A stretch of 64,000 nt of DNA from Phycisphaerales bacterium (GCA_013360675.1 JABWBB010000002.1:164105-228104); one strand, 5' to 3'. Shown: positions 34,384 through 43,889, numbered from the stretch's first letter. Made by a program: numbers and translations. Notes: generated from the letters alone by a model not told the origin.

Positions 34384-35567
34384 CGCACACCCCCCCACCA
34401 CGGCAGATCGCTCGCGATCGGACATTCATCGGTCGTGCTGCCCTTGAGCGATAGCGACCCGCCCATCAATACCCGGGCACGGACGCGCTCCACAACCGCC
34501 TCGGCAAGCACAGGGGCCAGGGCCATTTTCGTGGGCCAGATCACCAGTGCATCACCCAGTTCACGCAGCACAAACGAATCAGGTCGCTTCCCTCCAGGCG
34601 AGAGTCCCTCGGCTCGATTCACGCGGATCGTGCCGAGCTGCATCGCCGCTAGATCCAGCCAGCCAAGACACTCGTTGAGAACTCGCCTGGCGGCCTTGAT
34701 CTGCTCATCGTGCGAGCGGTCCACTCCCGACTCGGCCAGGTCTCCGCCCAGCGACCAGCAGCGCACACCGTCTGGGCCGCGGAGCGTCGTGACCGTCAGG
34801 CGTGGCTTGTCGGAGAGCTCATTGAGACAATGCCCCGACACGTCGCACGGCGCCCCGCGCCCTACCACCATGTGCAGCGGGCGTCGCTGCATGAGGCGGG
34901 CATCGCTGAACGCCTGAACGAGTGATTCGTTCCCCTCCCCCGCAGCCATGATGACTGTCCTCGCATCCACTTGTTTCTCGCCCTCTGCGAACCGGATTGA
35001 GAGTGTGACGCCCCCACCATGTCGTGGTGTAGCCGCGTGCACCTCGCCCTTGCGGATCGGGCCACCGGGTTGCGCCGCGAGAGTACGAACAAGCGAGGAT
35101 GGCACCAGGGCTTCCTCCTCGACCTCCCACAGGCTCACGCCGCGCGGTGCCGAAGTGAAGGCCACCGGCCTCGCCTCGTCGGCTTCAATGCGACGCACGC
35201 CCGATTTCATGGCCAGCGACGCCGCCGTGCCCGTCAACGCTCCCATCAGGCCCGGCCGAGTCCATAGGTGCATGCATGTGGCGGTGCGCTCGACGCTTCG
35301 AAGATCAGGCCCGGATTCACCCCGAAGGGCCAGTTGCCACGCCCTCCGCGCGGCCTCAAGGATGCGTCCCGCCTCCGCCGCGGCGGGCGATAGGGCGTAC
35401 TTCACCCCTCGATGCAGGATTCCCTGCGAGGCGGTGGTCTGGACGGCCCCGAGCGCGTCGCGCTCGACCAGGAGCACGTCATACCCCGCATGTGACAGCG
35501 CCCAGCGTGTCCAGAGCCCCGTGACGCCCCCGCCGACGATGACGCAATCGATCGTTGGCGCTGTCAT
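34374..35567 (-). CDS. FAD-dependent oxidoreductase (DAO superfamily)
   Basis: 397 residues. N-terminal Rossmann fold CVIVGGGVTGLWTRWAL, followed by LVERDALGAVQTTASQGILHRG, resembles glycerol-3-phosphate dehydrogenase and other DAO-type flavoenzymes. The C-terminal half is divergent and lacks a recognised substrate-binding motif. It lies in a run with an aldo/keto reductase (overlapping) and ten bases after a LysM protein. It may act on a small amino- or hydroxy-acid; no substrate is suggested by the sequence. Confidence 0.75.
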   Translation of the reverse strand: MTAPTIDCVIVGGGVTGLWTRWALSHAGYDVLLVERDALGAVQTTASQGILHRGVKYALSPAAAEAGRILEAARRAWQLALRGESGPDLRSVERTATCMHLWTRPGLMGALTGTAASLAMKSGVRRIEADEARPVAFTSAPRGVSLWEVEEEALVPSSLVRTLAAQPGGPIRKGEVHAATPRHGGGVTLSIRFAEGEKQVDARTVIMAAGEGNESLVQAFSDARLMQRRPLHMVVGRGAPCDVSGHCLNELSDKPRLTVTTLRGPDGVRCWSLGGDLAESGVDRSHDEQIKAARRVLNECLGWLDLAAMQLGTIRVNRAEGLSPGGKRPDSFVLRELGDALVIWPTKMALAPVLAEAVVERVRARVLMGGSLSLKGSTTDECPIASDLPWWGGVRWS

Positions 35568-35576
35568 GCGGCGTGC

Positions 35577-36245
35577 TTACCTCGGCTCGGGCGGGATCGT
35601 AAGTGTCACACCAATGCGAAGATCATCGGGCGACTTGAGGATCGATCGATTGGCCTGGTAGATCGCGTCGGCGTGACGCGTCGTCCCGTACATCTTCTGC
35701 GAGATCCCAGACAACGTATCACCGCTGCGGATGACGTACGCGCGGGACTGCCCCCCCGCGGCCGGTGGCTCGTCAGGCGGTTCACCCGTCGGGATGCCCT
35801 GGATATTGGACGGATCCTTGGGGATGCGGAGCGTCCGCCCGGGGCGCAGTCGCTCGGGGTCGGCGAAGGGGTTGGCGCGGGCGATCGCCGATGCGTGCGA
35901 TGATGTGCCGTAATACTTGCGTGAGATCGACGCGATCGTCTCGCCGCGCTGGATGGTGTGAATCGTGAACTGCGGAGCGATGACCGCCGGGCGGGGCTCG
36001 ACCACGCGGGGTGGCTCGGGGCGCGGCTCGGGCTTGACCACGATCTCAGGCGGCGCCGTTTCAACGCGTGGCGTGGTCGTCACTGGTGCCTGCCGCACCG
36101 TCTCAGGCTCTGGCTGGACGACGTCACCCTCATCGCCAAACGAGATGGGCGGTTCGCCCGCGGGCCACCACCAGTAGACGGTGATCCACAACGCCGCCAG
36201 CGCCACCAGCCCGAGGGTGAGCCTGCCCGTGGTTGCGTTCACCAC
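35577..36245 (-). CDS. LysM-domain protein
   Basis: 222 residues. An N-terminal membrane segment (LGLVALAALWITVYWWW), a Pro/Thr/Glu-rich linker (PETVRQAPVTTTPRVETAPP), then two LysM domains: IHTIQRGETIASISRKYYG and AYVIRSGDTLSGISQKMYG. LysM modules bind peptidoglycan GlcNAc. No catalytic domain, so it is probably a wall-binding anchor. It is 25 bases after secDF. Confidence 0.85.
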   Translation of the reverse strand: MVNATTGRLTLGLVALAALWITVYWWWPAGEPPISFGDEGDVVQPEPETVRQAPVTTTPRVETAPPEIVVKPEPRPEPPRVVEPRPAVIAPQFTIHTIQRGETIASISRKYYGTSSHASAIARANPFADPERLRPGRTLRIPKDPSNIQGIPTGEPPDEPPAAGGQSRAYVIRSGDTLSGISQKMYGTTRHADAIYQANRSILKSPDDLRIGVTLTIPPEPR

Positions 36246-36270
36246 GCCCCCTTCGCGTCCGTCGGGGCGA

Positions 36271-39200
36271 TCAGGCCGCCCCGCCCGCCCGCAGTTCTTC
36301 CTCGATCTTGGTCGACCACACGATGGGTGCGGCGACCGCGACCGACGAGTACGTTCCCACGATCAGGCCAGCCCCCAGCGCGAACGCAAAGGCCCGCATG
36401 CCTTCTCCGCCGATGGCGAAGAGGATGAAGCACGAGGCCAGCGTTGTGCCGCCCGTGATGATCGTGCGGCTGAAGGTCTGGTTGATTGATTCGTTGACGA
36501 TCGACTCACTCGCGTGCTTGAGCTTGCCCTTGTTCTCGCGGATGCGGTCCATGATCACGACCGTGTCGTTGAGCGAGTAACCGGCGATGGTCAGCAGGGC
36601 CGCCAGGGTGTTGAGGTCGATCTTGAAGGGGAGAAGCCCGATCGAGCGTGCAATGCCGGATGTGGCCGGGTGATCGTAAAGGATCTCGCACAGCGCGAGC
36701 AGGCCAACCACGGTCAACACATCGTGCACGAGGGCCACCACCGCGGCGATCGAATATCGCGGTGTCTTGAAGCGTACCCAGATGTACACCCCGATGAAGA
36801 AGAAGCTCAGCATCGTGGCCGCGATAGCCTGGGCCTGGAATGCCTTGGCGATCGTCGGGCTGAAGTTGTGCACGCTGGCGGGGGTCGTGGCCCGGGTCAG
36901 CGCGTCCTGGACGAGCGACCACTCCCGCTCGCGAACATTGCGATCCCACGACGATTCGTTGTCGAAGAAACTGAACGACTCGTCGCGCACGAGCAGCACC
37001 GCCGAACGGACCTCCTGATCGTTCCCGTCGAGCACGATGATGTCATAGTTGCGGATGAGCGTGTCTGAATACTGGGATGATTCGCGGGTGATCCGCAGGC
37101 GACCTCGCAGGCCATCGAGCGTCGGCGCCGGATTGAGCTTGTCGAGCACGATCGCGACGCCGCCCAGATACTGAGTGACATCGTTCCGCACGCCCGGACG
37201 ATCGATGTTCGCCCCGAGCGCGGGCTTCTCGATCGGGTAGGCCGGCGCACGACGCAGATCGACCTGCGAGTTGGTGAACTCAAGGGCCGGCTTGACCTCG
37301 AGCAGATCCTTGAACTTGTCCACCACCGCCCCCACCACCGTGTCGGCCTCGGTCGCGACGGTCTTGATCAGGAACTTGTCGCTCGTCACCCCGTCGCTCT
37401 GCGGATCGATCGGGATGATCTCGGCGGTCTTGAGCTGGTTGAGTTCGGAATCCGGCGCGTGGCCTTGCGCAATGGCCAGCACGCGGTCCTCGACTTCTCG
37501 CCGGGTCAGCCGGTGCGGCGTTCCGTCGGCCCCGGGCTTGAACTGCAGCGTGACCTGCGTTCCGCCGCGGAACTCATTGTCGAGCATCTTGGCGCCCTGG
37601 TAGAACACCATGCCCAGGCCAAGCCCGACGTAGATCGCCGAGATCACGAAGAAGACGTAGCGATACCGCAGCCAGCGGATCGTGGGCGTGATCGCCGACT
37701 GCAGCGCGGGGATCGCCAGCGGCAGCATCGACGCACGACGCCACCCGGCCAGCACCATCAGGTCGATGATCAGGCGGCAGATCACCAGCGAGGCAAACAG
37801 CGTGGACACCACGCCGATGCCCATCGTGATGGCAAAGCCGCGGATCTCCGGCGTGCCCGTGTAGTACAGCACGACACAGACGATGAGGTTGGTGACGTTG
37901 CCGTCAACGATCGCCGACAGGGCCTTGTCAAAGCCCAGTCGCACCGACGTCTTGAGATCGGCCCCGCGCAGCGTCTCCTCTCGCATGCGTTCGTAGATCA
38001 GCACGCTGCTGTCCACCGCCATGCCGAAGGTCAGGATCACGCCCGCGATGCCCGGCATCGTGAACGCCGCCTTCGACAAGGCCATCGCGCCCATGATGCA
38101 CATCGCGTTGGCCACCAGCGCCACGACGGCGATCGCCCCGCAGCGGAAGTAATACAGGATCATGAACCCCGCGACGATCAGGATCGACCAGAGCGCGGCT
38201 TGCACGCCCGCACGCAGATTGTCGATGCCAAGGTCCGGACCCACCGCGTTGATGGCAATGGGATCGCTCGACAGACGGGCCTGCAGCGAACCGCCCGCCA
38301 GCACCTGCACGATGTACTGGATCTCCTTGGGCGTGAACTCGCCGGTGATCTCGCCCGACGCGCTGATCTGGCTCTGTAGCGTCGGGGCCGTGTAGACCTG
38401 GTCGTCCAGCAGCACCGCCATCCGCTTGCCCACGTTGGGGCCCGTCAGCTCGCCCAGCAGGCGCGACCCGGACGGATCCATCGCGAAGTTGATCGCGGGG
38501 CGTCCGAACCGATCCGAGCCCGGATAGGCCTTGGCGACTCCCCATCGTCCTTCCATCGGCGTCAGGCGCGTCCCGCGCGTATCCCAGCAGAGCATGAAGT
38601 ACTCGCCGCCATAGGGCTCGACGATGTACCCCCGCGACCGGAAATACTCGGGCGCGTTGCGATCGTCGGCGAGGAAATCCACATCGCGCTTGGAGTTGAC
38701 CCAACCCTCGATCTTGTTCAGCTTGTACCAGTGGTAATCGGTCGACTTGACGTTGCGCGGGCCCACGCTCTGCAACTCGCGCCGCAGGCGGTCTTCCTCT
38801 GCGCCGATGCTGCCCGGGTCGACGGTAATGCGGAACGTCAGCACGCCCGCGCCCCGCAGCATGCGGATCAGATCCTGCGGATCGTCCAGCGTGGTGCGCT
38901 GCCGCTCGTAGACGCGATACAGCCCGAGAATCTCCTCGAGCTCCGCCGACGCCTCCGGGTGACGCTCCTCAAGACGCCGCAGCGCCGAGGCTCGCTCGCT
39001 GGGCAACTCCACCGTATCCCCGGTCGCGTCGTCCAGAATCCGGCGCGGCACGTCCGACATCTCCACCAGCCGACGCACGTCCTCGGCCGACAACGCCGTG
39101 GCCAGCACCGCGGCCTTGGCTTGGTCGTAGAGATCCTCGGCCTCCGCGGCCGCCGCGAGCTTGGCCACGTCGCTCCCGTCGCCGACGTTGGCCTTCCGCA

Positions 39201-39684
39201 CGAGCATCTCGTCGTACGCCGCCGCCGCCCGTCGCAGCAGCTCGCGACGCTTGGCGTTGCCCACATCCAGCACCGCCATCTGCGCGTCGCGGTCGGCGGG
39301 GGGCATGCGCATCGCCCGTTCGAGGCGGTCCTCGGTCAAGGCGCCTCGACCCAACTCCGCCACCCGATCCTCAAAGGCCTTGCGTGCCTTCTTGACCTCG
39401 TCGCCCGGCAGCGGCATTGTGATCTCGATGCGGTCCTGCCCCTGCTGGACCATCGTGATTTCCATCAACCCGTCCGGATCCACGCGCCGCTTGAGCACGG
39501 TGATCATCTGCGAGATGATGTCCGTCGGGCTGTCGCCGCTGCGCAGCTGCACCGAGTAGATCAGGCTCACGCCGCCGCGAAGATCCTTGCCCAGCCGCAG
39601 TTGCTTCTGCGGCGGGTAGATATTCCAGGCGCACAGGCCGATCACAGCCACGACGAGAATCAGCGTCCAGAGGTACTTTCGCAT
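36271..39684 (-). CDS. secDF: Fused protein-translocase subunit SecD/SecF
   Basis: 1137 residues. SecD and SecF are fused: SecD about 1-650, SecF about 660-1137. SecDF uses the proton gradient to help pull exported proteins through SecYEG. SecD: first helix, then DLRGGVSLIY; a periplasmic domain; helices including FGMAVDSSVLIYERMREE with the conserved Asp. SecF: DNEFRGGTQV, then VHDVLTVVGL and LLTIAGYSLNDTVVIMDRIREN. Between residues 98 and 270 of SecD is a long charged helical insertion absent in most homologues, and the SecF periplasmic part is also long. Confidence 0.95.
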   Translation of the reverse strand: MRKYLWTLILVVAVIGLCAWNIYPPQKQLRLGKDLRGGVSLIYSVQLRSGDSPTDIISQMITVLKRRVDPDGLMEITMVQQGQDRIEITMPLPGDEVKKARKAFEDRVAELGRGALTEDRLERAMRMPPADRDAQMAVLDVGNAKRRELLRRAAAAYDEMLVRKANVGDGSDVAKLAAAAEAEDLYDQAKAAVLATALSAEDVRRLVEMSDVPRRILDDATGDTVELPSERASALRRLEERHPEASAELEEILGLYRVYERQRTTLDDPQDLIRMLRGAGVLTFRITVDPGSIGAEEDRLRRELQSVGPRNVKSTDYHWYKLNKIEGWVNSKRDVDFLADDRNAPEYFRSRGYIVEPYGGEYFMLCWDTRGTRLTPMEGRWGVAKAYPGSDRFGRPAINFAMDPSGSRLLGELTGPNVGKRMAVLLDDQVYTAPTLQSQISASGEITGEFTPKEIQYIVQVLAGGSLQARLSSDPIAINAVGPDLGIDNLRAGVQAALWSILIVAGFMILYYFRCGAIAVVALVANAMCIMGAMALSKAAFTMPGIAGVILTFGMAVDSSVLIYERMREETLRGADLKTSVRLGFDKALSAIVDGNVTNLIVCVVLYYTGTPEIRGFAITMGIGVVSTLFASLVICRLIIDLMVLAGWRRASMLPLAIPALQSAITPTIRWLRYRYVFFVISAIYVGLGLGMVFYQGAKMLDNEFRGGTQVTLQFKPGADGTPHRLTRREVEDRVLAIAQGHAPDSELNQLKTAEIIPIDPQSDGVTSDKFLIKTVATEADTVVGAVVDKFKDLLEVKPALEFTNSQVDLRRAPAYPIEKPALGANIDRPGVRNDVTQYLGGVAIVLDKLNPAPTLDGLRGRLRITRESSQYSDTLIRNYDIIVLDGNDQEVRSAVLLVRDESFSFFDNESSWDRNVREREWSLVQDALTRATTPASVHNFSPTIAKAFQAQAIAATMLSFFFIGVYIWVRFKTPRYSIAAVVALVHDVLTVVGLLALCEILYDHPATSGIARSIGLLPFKIDLNTLAALLTIAGYSLNDTVVIMDRIRENKGKLKHASESIVNESINQTFSRTIITGGTTLASCFILFAIGGEGMRAFAFALGAGLIVGTYSSVAVAAPIVWSTKIEEELRAGGAA

Positions 39685-39756
39685 GGATGGTCTTTGGGGT
39701 CACGCAAGGCGGCCTCATGCCGCCCGCTCGGTTGATGAATCAAGGCAGAATTTCGT

Positions 39757-40257
39757 TCAGACACCGACCTTGGCCGGCTCCTTGGTCTCGGTCAGGGTCG
39801 ATTCCTTCGACCCGCCCTTGGCCGACGTGAGGACCTCCTGCACCGCCGAGCGCAGGTAGCGCACACGCCCCTCCTCCATCCGGACGACGACCTCGCGGTC
39901 ATTCAACTCCGCGATCGTGCCGATCGCCCCGCCCGCCATCAGCACCTTGTCGTGCTTCTTGAGCGATTCCATCAACGCCGCACGGCGCTTCTTTTCCTTG
40001 CGTCCCGACATGCTGCTGAAGAACAGCATCAGCACGATCGCCAGCATCGGCAGCCACAGCCATGTACTCGACAGCGGGGGCGGCTGCGTCGCACCACCCT
40101 GGGGAGCGCCCAAAGGCTGCTGGGTCCCGGCCTCGCCTTCCGTCGCGACGGGCATACCGACCGGGTTGACACCCTGGGCTGTCGGGCCCGCAGGGGTCGC
40201 CGTGGCCTCCTGCACATTCACGATCGCCGCCATCCACGCCGCATTGAACTGAATCAT
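39757..40257 (-). CDS. yajC: Preprotein translocase accessory subunit YajC
   Basis: 166 residues. One membrane helix (LWLPMLAIVLMLFFSSM) followed by GRKEKKRRAALMESLKKHDKVLMAGGAIGTIAELND, the family's conserved signature. YajC associates with SecDF. It is longer than usual because of an N-terminal Pro/Gly/Gln-rich region of about 65 residues before the helix. Start at 40257 is chosen for the AAAGGGTG upstream. In the standard order tgt-yajC-secDF. Confidence 0.93.
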   Translation of the reverse strand: MIQFNAAWMAAIVNVQEATATPAGPTAQGVNPVGMPVATEGEAGTQQPLGAPQGGATQPPPLSSTWLWLPMLAIVLMLFFSSMSGRKEKKRRAALMESLKKHDKVLMAGGAIGTIAELNDREVVVRMEEGRVRYLRSAVQEVLTSAKGGSKESTLTETKEPAKVGV

Positions 40258-40360
40258 GATCACCCTTTGTGCAAGTCGCCGCCGCCCGCCGGGATCCACC
40301 CCGAACGCAGCCCCGACGACCGAATGTCCGCCACCCCGAGAGAGTGACGGTGAGCCCGGA

Positions 40361-41605
40361 TTATTGGTTGGCCAAACCCTCCGGGCTTGCCACCCCGAAA
40401 TCCGGGTTTGCCACGGGCCAGCGGGTCAGCAGCCCCGCCCAATCCCCGGCCCGAATCGCCCCACGCACTTCCGCCATGAACCGCTGGAAATGCCGTAGGT
40501 TGTGCAGCGTCACCAGGATCGGCCCGAGCATCTCCCCCACCATGAACAGGTGACGAACATAGGCCCGCGTGAAGGGGTTGCCCCCCGACCCGCCTGTGCA
40601 GGCCAGGCAATCGCACCCGGGCTCGAGCGGCTGACGATCCTCCGCGTATTTCGCGTTGCGCAGGCGGATCTGGCCGGTCCTTGTGAATGCATTGGCATTC
40701 CGCCCGTTGCGGGTGGGCAGTACGCAATCGAACATGTCCACCCCAGCTCGCACCGCCGCAAGCAGGTCACGCTCGTACCCCACGCCCATCAGGTAGCGCG
40801 GCTTGTCCACAGGAAGAAGCGGCGCGGTGTGCGCCACCACCCGGGCGATCTCGGTCGACGATTCCCCCACGGCCACCCCGCCGATCGCATAGCCGGGCAG
40901 GTCGATCGCGCAGACACGCGAGGCCGACCATTCGCGCCGGGCAAGATCGGTCCCCCCCTGCACGATGCCAAAGAGCGATTGGGTTTCGACGCGGGCGTGC
41001 GCACGCTTGCAGCGCTCCAGCCAGCGGATGGTCCGCTCGTTGGCCACGTCGAGCCGCACGCCCAGATCAAACGCACCCCCAGCGCCCGCATCACGCTTCT
41101 TCGCGTGCCCCGGGCGTGGGTCGGCGTGCTCGGGCCCGGGTGTCAGCGAGGGCGGGCAATCGTCCAGCGCCATGATGATGTCGGCCCCCAGCAGGTTCTG
41201 GACCTCCATCGCCCGCTCGGGGGTCAGCCGCACACGGCTTCCATCCACGATCGATTTGAACGTCACCCCGTCGTCATCCACCTGGTTCGTCTCGGCCAGC
41301 GAGAAGGCCTGGTAGCCGCCCGAGTCCGTCAGGATCGGCCCCTCCCAGTTCATGAACCGGTGCACGCCACCCATGCGATCAACCAACTCAGGCCCGGGGC
41401 GCAGCAGCATGTGGTACGTGTTGTTCAGCACGATCTGTGCGCCGGTCTCTTTCACCAGGTGCGGCAGGATTCCCTTGACCGTGCCGCGCGTCCCCACGGG
41501 CATGAACGCCGGTGTGTCGAACGTGCCGTGCAGGGTCTCGACGCGCCCGACGCGTGCCCGTCCCCCCGGCTCGTGGGCGAGAATGGTGAAAGAGAGCGGG
41601 CCCAT
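40361..41605 (-). CDS. tgt: tRNA-guanine transglycosylase
   Basis: Exchanges guanine-34 for preQ1 in tRNAs with GUN anticodons, en route to queuosine. 414 residues. TDSGGYQAFSL with the catalytic Asp, GIVQGGTDLARR, and the zinc site CDCLACTGG with a later His. Between MALDDCPPSL and ERTIRWLERC is a 20-25-residue insertion with DPRPGHAKKR. It is the first gene of the tgt-yajC-secDF group and starts three bases after the rhomboid gene. Confidence 0.95.
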   Translation of the reverse strand: MGPLSFTILAHEPGGRARVGRVETLHGTFDTPAFMPVGTRGTVKGILPHLVKETGAQIVLNNTYHMLLRPGPELVDRMGGVHRFMNWEGPILTDSGGYQAFSLAETNQVDDDGVTFKSIVDGSRVRLTPERAMEVQNLLGADIIMALDDCPPSLTPGPEHADPRPGHAKKRDAGAGGAFDLGVRLDVANERTIRWLERCKRAHARVETQSLFGIVQGGTDLARREWSASRVCAIDLPGYAIGGVAVGESSTEIARVVAHTAPLLPVDKPRYLMGVGYERDLLAAVRAGVDMFDCVLPTRNGRNANAFTRTGQIRLRNAKYAEDRQPLEPGCDCLACTGGSGGNPFTRAYVRHLFMVGEMLGPILVTLHNLRHFQRFMAEVRGAIRAGDWAGLLTRWPVANPDFGVASPEGLANQ

Positions 41606-41608
41606 GGA

Positions 41609-42751
41609 TCAGCGGCCTGACCTGCCACGCTGCGTTGCCCGCTGCAGCGTCTGCTTTTCTGAGTCCGACAGCCCCTGGCTGCCCACCTGCTGGATCTTGG
41701 CCAGGATGCGGTCCACCTCGGCGTCGAAGGGATCCTGCACAGGTTTGTCGGGCTCGTCTCGAACCAGCCGGACCTTGGCCTTGCTCGGCTTTGGTTTGCG
41801 CGAGTTGCCAAAGACATCAAAGAAATCGCGCAGCACGTGCGAGTTGCGGATCAGGAAGAACCCCGAGATCGCACCGCCCAGGTGGGCCGCTTCGCCCCCC
41901 GCGTTGGACGACCCAAAGAACAGATTGATCGCGGCCAGCCCGACATAGGCGTAGGCCATGACCTTGAGTCGCATGGGGATCGGAGGGAAGATCAACTGCA
42001 CCCGCAGATCGGGCGCGATGTACGCGCACGCCACGATCACTCCGAAGACCCCCGCCGACGCCCCCACCAGCGGCACCGTGGGCATGTTGATCAACAGTCC
42101 GGGCAGCGTCATCCCCAGCGTTGAATGGAGTGTGATGCCCAGGCCATTCAGCAGCAGATAAGCGATCCCGCCGAAAACCCCGCACGCGAGATAAAACGCC
42201 AGGTAACGCCGGCGGCCAAGTTGCTGCTCGACAATCCCGCCGAACATGAACAGCCCGAGCATGTTGAACCCGATGTGCATGATGTCGGCGTGCAGGAACT
42301 GGAACGTAACCAGGCGCCAGACCTCGAGCGTCAGCACCCAGCGCCGGTCCTCGCGCTCATAGCCGACGATCCGCGAGGTCGAGAAGTGCCCGTACGCCGT
42401 CAAGGGAGGCATCACCCGGTAGACGCCCGAGTTGATCGGCACGCCCGTGTCCGCATCAATCACCGTCTTGAACACGACACGCTGCTGACGCGGATCAACA
42501 TCCTTGCCGCCTTCGTACTCCTGGTACCCCTTCGCAACAGCAACGTTGGAGGGCATCGATTCGATGGGGCCCCAGGCCGACTTCATGGTCGTAAAAACCG
42601 GCACGCCTTGGTTGCTGAGCAGCATGCCCACGATGAACACCGCGATGTTGATCGCGATGATCCAGGCGTTCACGCTCATAGCGCTGACCGAACCCAGCCG
42701 CCCGCCGCCCCGGTTGTTGGAGAAGACATAGTCGCGGTCGTAAATGCCCAT
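41609..42751 (-). CDS. Rhomboid-family intramembrane serine protease
   Basis: 380 residues. Catalytic pieces are present: HIGFNMLGLFMFG (His159 and Asn163, oxyanion area), GASAGVFG with nucleophile Ser232, and HLGGAISGFF with catalytic His290. Residues 51-145 form an unusually large loop between the first two helices. The C-terminal tail (345-377) is a short helical pair, VDRILAKIQQVGSQGLSDSE, of the DUF6576 type common on bacterial rhomboids. The neighbouring degenerate-M50 protein has the same tail. Confidence 0.93.
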   Translation of the reverse strand: MGIYDRDYVFSNNRGGGRLGSVSAMSVNAWIIAINIAVFIVGMLLSNQGVPVFTTMKSAWGPIESMPSNVAVAKGYQEYEGGKDVDPRQQRVVFKTVIDADTGVPINSGVYRVMPPLTAYGHFSTSRIVGYEREDRRWVLTLEVWRLVTFQFLHADIMHIGFNMLGLFMFGGIVEQQLGRRRYLAFYLACGVFGGIAYLLLNGLGITLHSTLGMTLPGLLINMPTVPLVGASAGVFGVIVACAYIAPDLRVQLIFPPIPMRLKVMAYAYVGLAAINLFFGSSNAGGEAAHLGGAISGFFLIRNSHVLRDFFDVFGNSRKPKPSKAKVRLVRDEPDKPVQDPFDAEVDRILAKIQQVGSQGLSDSEKQTLQRATQRGRSGR

Positions 42752-42851
42752 GGTCGGGGAATCTCCGGGTCGTTCCGTCGGCAGGAGTGGTCCCCCTCAA
42801 TCGGCGCTTGGGGGCGCCGATCGCGAGCCGTCCATGCCGCGACCCGGGATG

Positions 42852-43889
42852 TTAGGAACCCCTTCGGATCCGCGTGGCCCGTTCCAGAAGCGTTCGCTCG
42901 TCAGTGCTAATCGAAGCGATCCCCAGGCGAGAGATCTTGGCCAGGACCCGATCCACGTCCTCGTCGGTCACTTCGGGCTCAGTTCGCGCGTCTGCCAGCC
43001 CTGTCGAAGCGACGTGTCCGACGGGCTCAGGAGCCTCGTCGGGACAGGTGTGGGGCTGCTCCGGGGCCAGGCGTGCCGGGGCATAGAGAAACTCGTTCTT
43101 GCGGAACTGATGAAGCGTGGCCGCCGCCGCGAAGATCGAAACCGCGAGGAGACGGGTTTCACCGCCGGTGGCAGCGAGCACAAGCATCGCGATGGCGGCA
43201 AACAGCCCGCAGCGTAAAACCGCGTCATTGGCCCGGGCCGCCCCAAGGCGCTGGCGCATCCACGCGTGAAGCACCCCCGCCGCGTCGAACGGATACATCG
43301 GCAGCAGCATGTTCATCAGCAGGATCAGCGTGTTGGCGTAGAAGAGCCACCATGCGGCTACCTGCCACGGGCTGTTCAGGAGCGCCAGCGCCCCCCGCGG
43401 CGACAGCGGATTGAACACCAGCGACTGAAGGTCCGCCCCCGTCGCCCACAACCCCGCCACCAGCATCGGGGTTACGGCCACACCGAACACAATGCCCCCC
43501 AACTCGGCGGCGATGGGATGAGGAAGCCCAGGGCGGCTGACAGGAGTAAGCCCCCCAAGGGGCCAGGCGATCGCGGTGTCTTTGTCTGCACCCATCACGC
43601 GAGCCGCGTGTGCTCGCATCCACTCTCTCATGAGCGCGATGACAACCAGCGACCCCACCGCCATGGAGACATGCAGCGGACCGATCCGGTCGCTCGCGAA
43701 TGAAAAGAGCAGTTCGGCGGCGATCCACAGCGGCACCAGCAGGTGCAGGCGAACCTGGATCCGGCGCATCCGAAAGACCGGGAGCGACCAGGCGAATGGG
43801 TCTTCACCCGCCCCCAGCACGCGACGCAGCGGCACGCGTGATTCGTCGCGCCGTGGATCGAGCCCGTATTGGTGCCTGATGTCCGGCAT
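42852..43889 (-). CDS. Degenerate M50/site-2-protease-like membrane protein
   Basis: 345 residues. Layout resembles M50 (S2P) proteases: N-terminal membrane segments, the region aligned with HExxH, GGLTPVSRPG, then NMLLPMYPFDAAG aligned with N-x2-P-x2-P-x-D. Here HExxH is R-E-W-M-R (88-92), so both zinc-binding His are Arg, while Asp202 remains. It is therefore probably a non-catalytic pseudoprotease. The C-terminus (312-343) repeats the rhomboid's tail. Divergent from the Nudix gene across 56 bases. Confidence 0.65.
   Translation of the reverse strand: MPDIRHQYGLDPRRDESRVPLRRVLGAGEDPFAWSLPVFRMRRIQVRLHLLVPLWIAAELLFSFASDRIGPLHVSMAVGSLVVIALMREWMRAHAARVMGADKDTAIAWPLGGLTPVSRPGLPHPIAAELGGIVFGVAVTPMLVAGLWATGADLQSLVFNPLSPRGALALLNSPWQVAAWWLFYANTLILLMNMLLPMYPFDAAGVLHAWMRQRLGAARANDAVLRCGLFAAIAMLVLAATGGETRLLAVSIFAAAATLHQFRKNEFLYAPARLAPEQPHTCPDEAPEPVGHVASTGLADARTEPEVTDEDVDRVLAKISRLGIASISTDERTLLERATRIRRGS

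Noticed and set aside
32368..34917. 849-residue open frame on the plus strand across the decarboxylase, aldo/keto reductase and oxidoreductase genes
   Set aside because: Arg/Pro/His-rich antisense translation of three well-recognised genes in a high-GC genome; no family motif, no start context.
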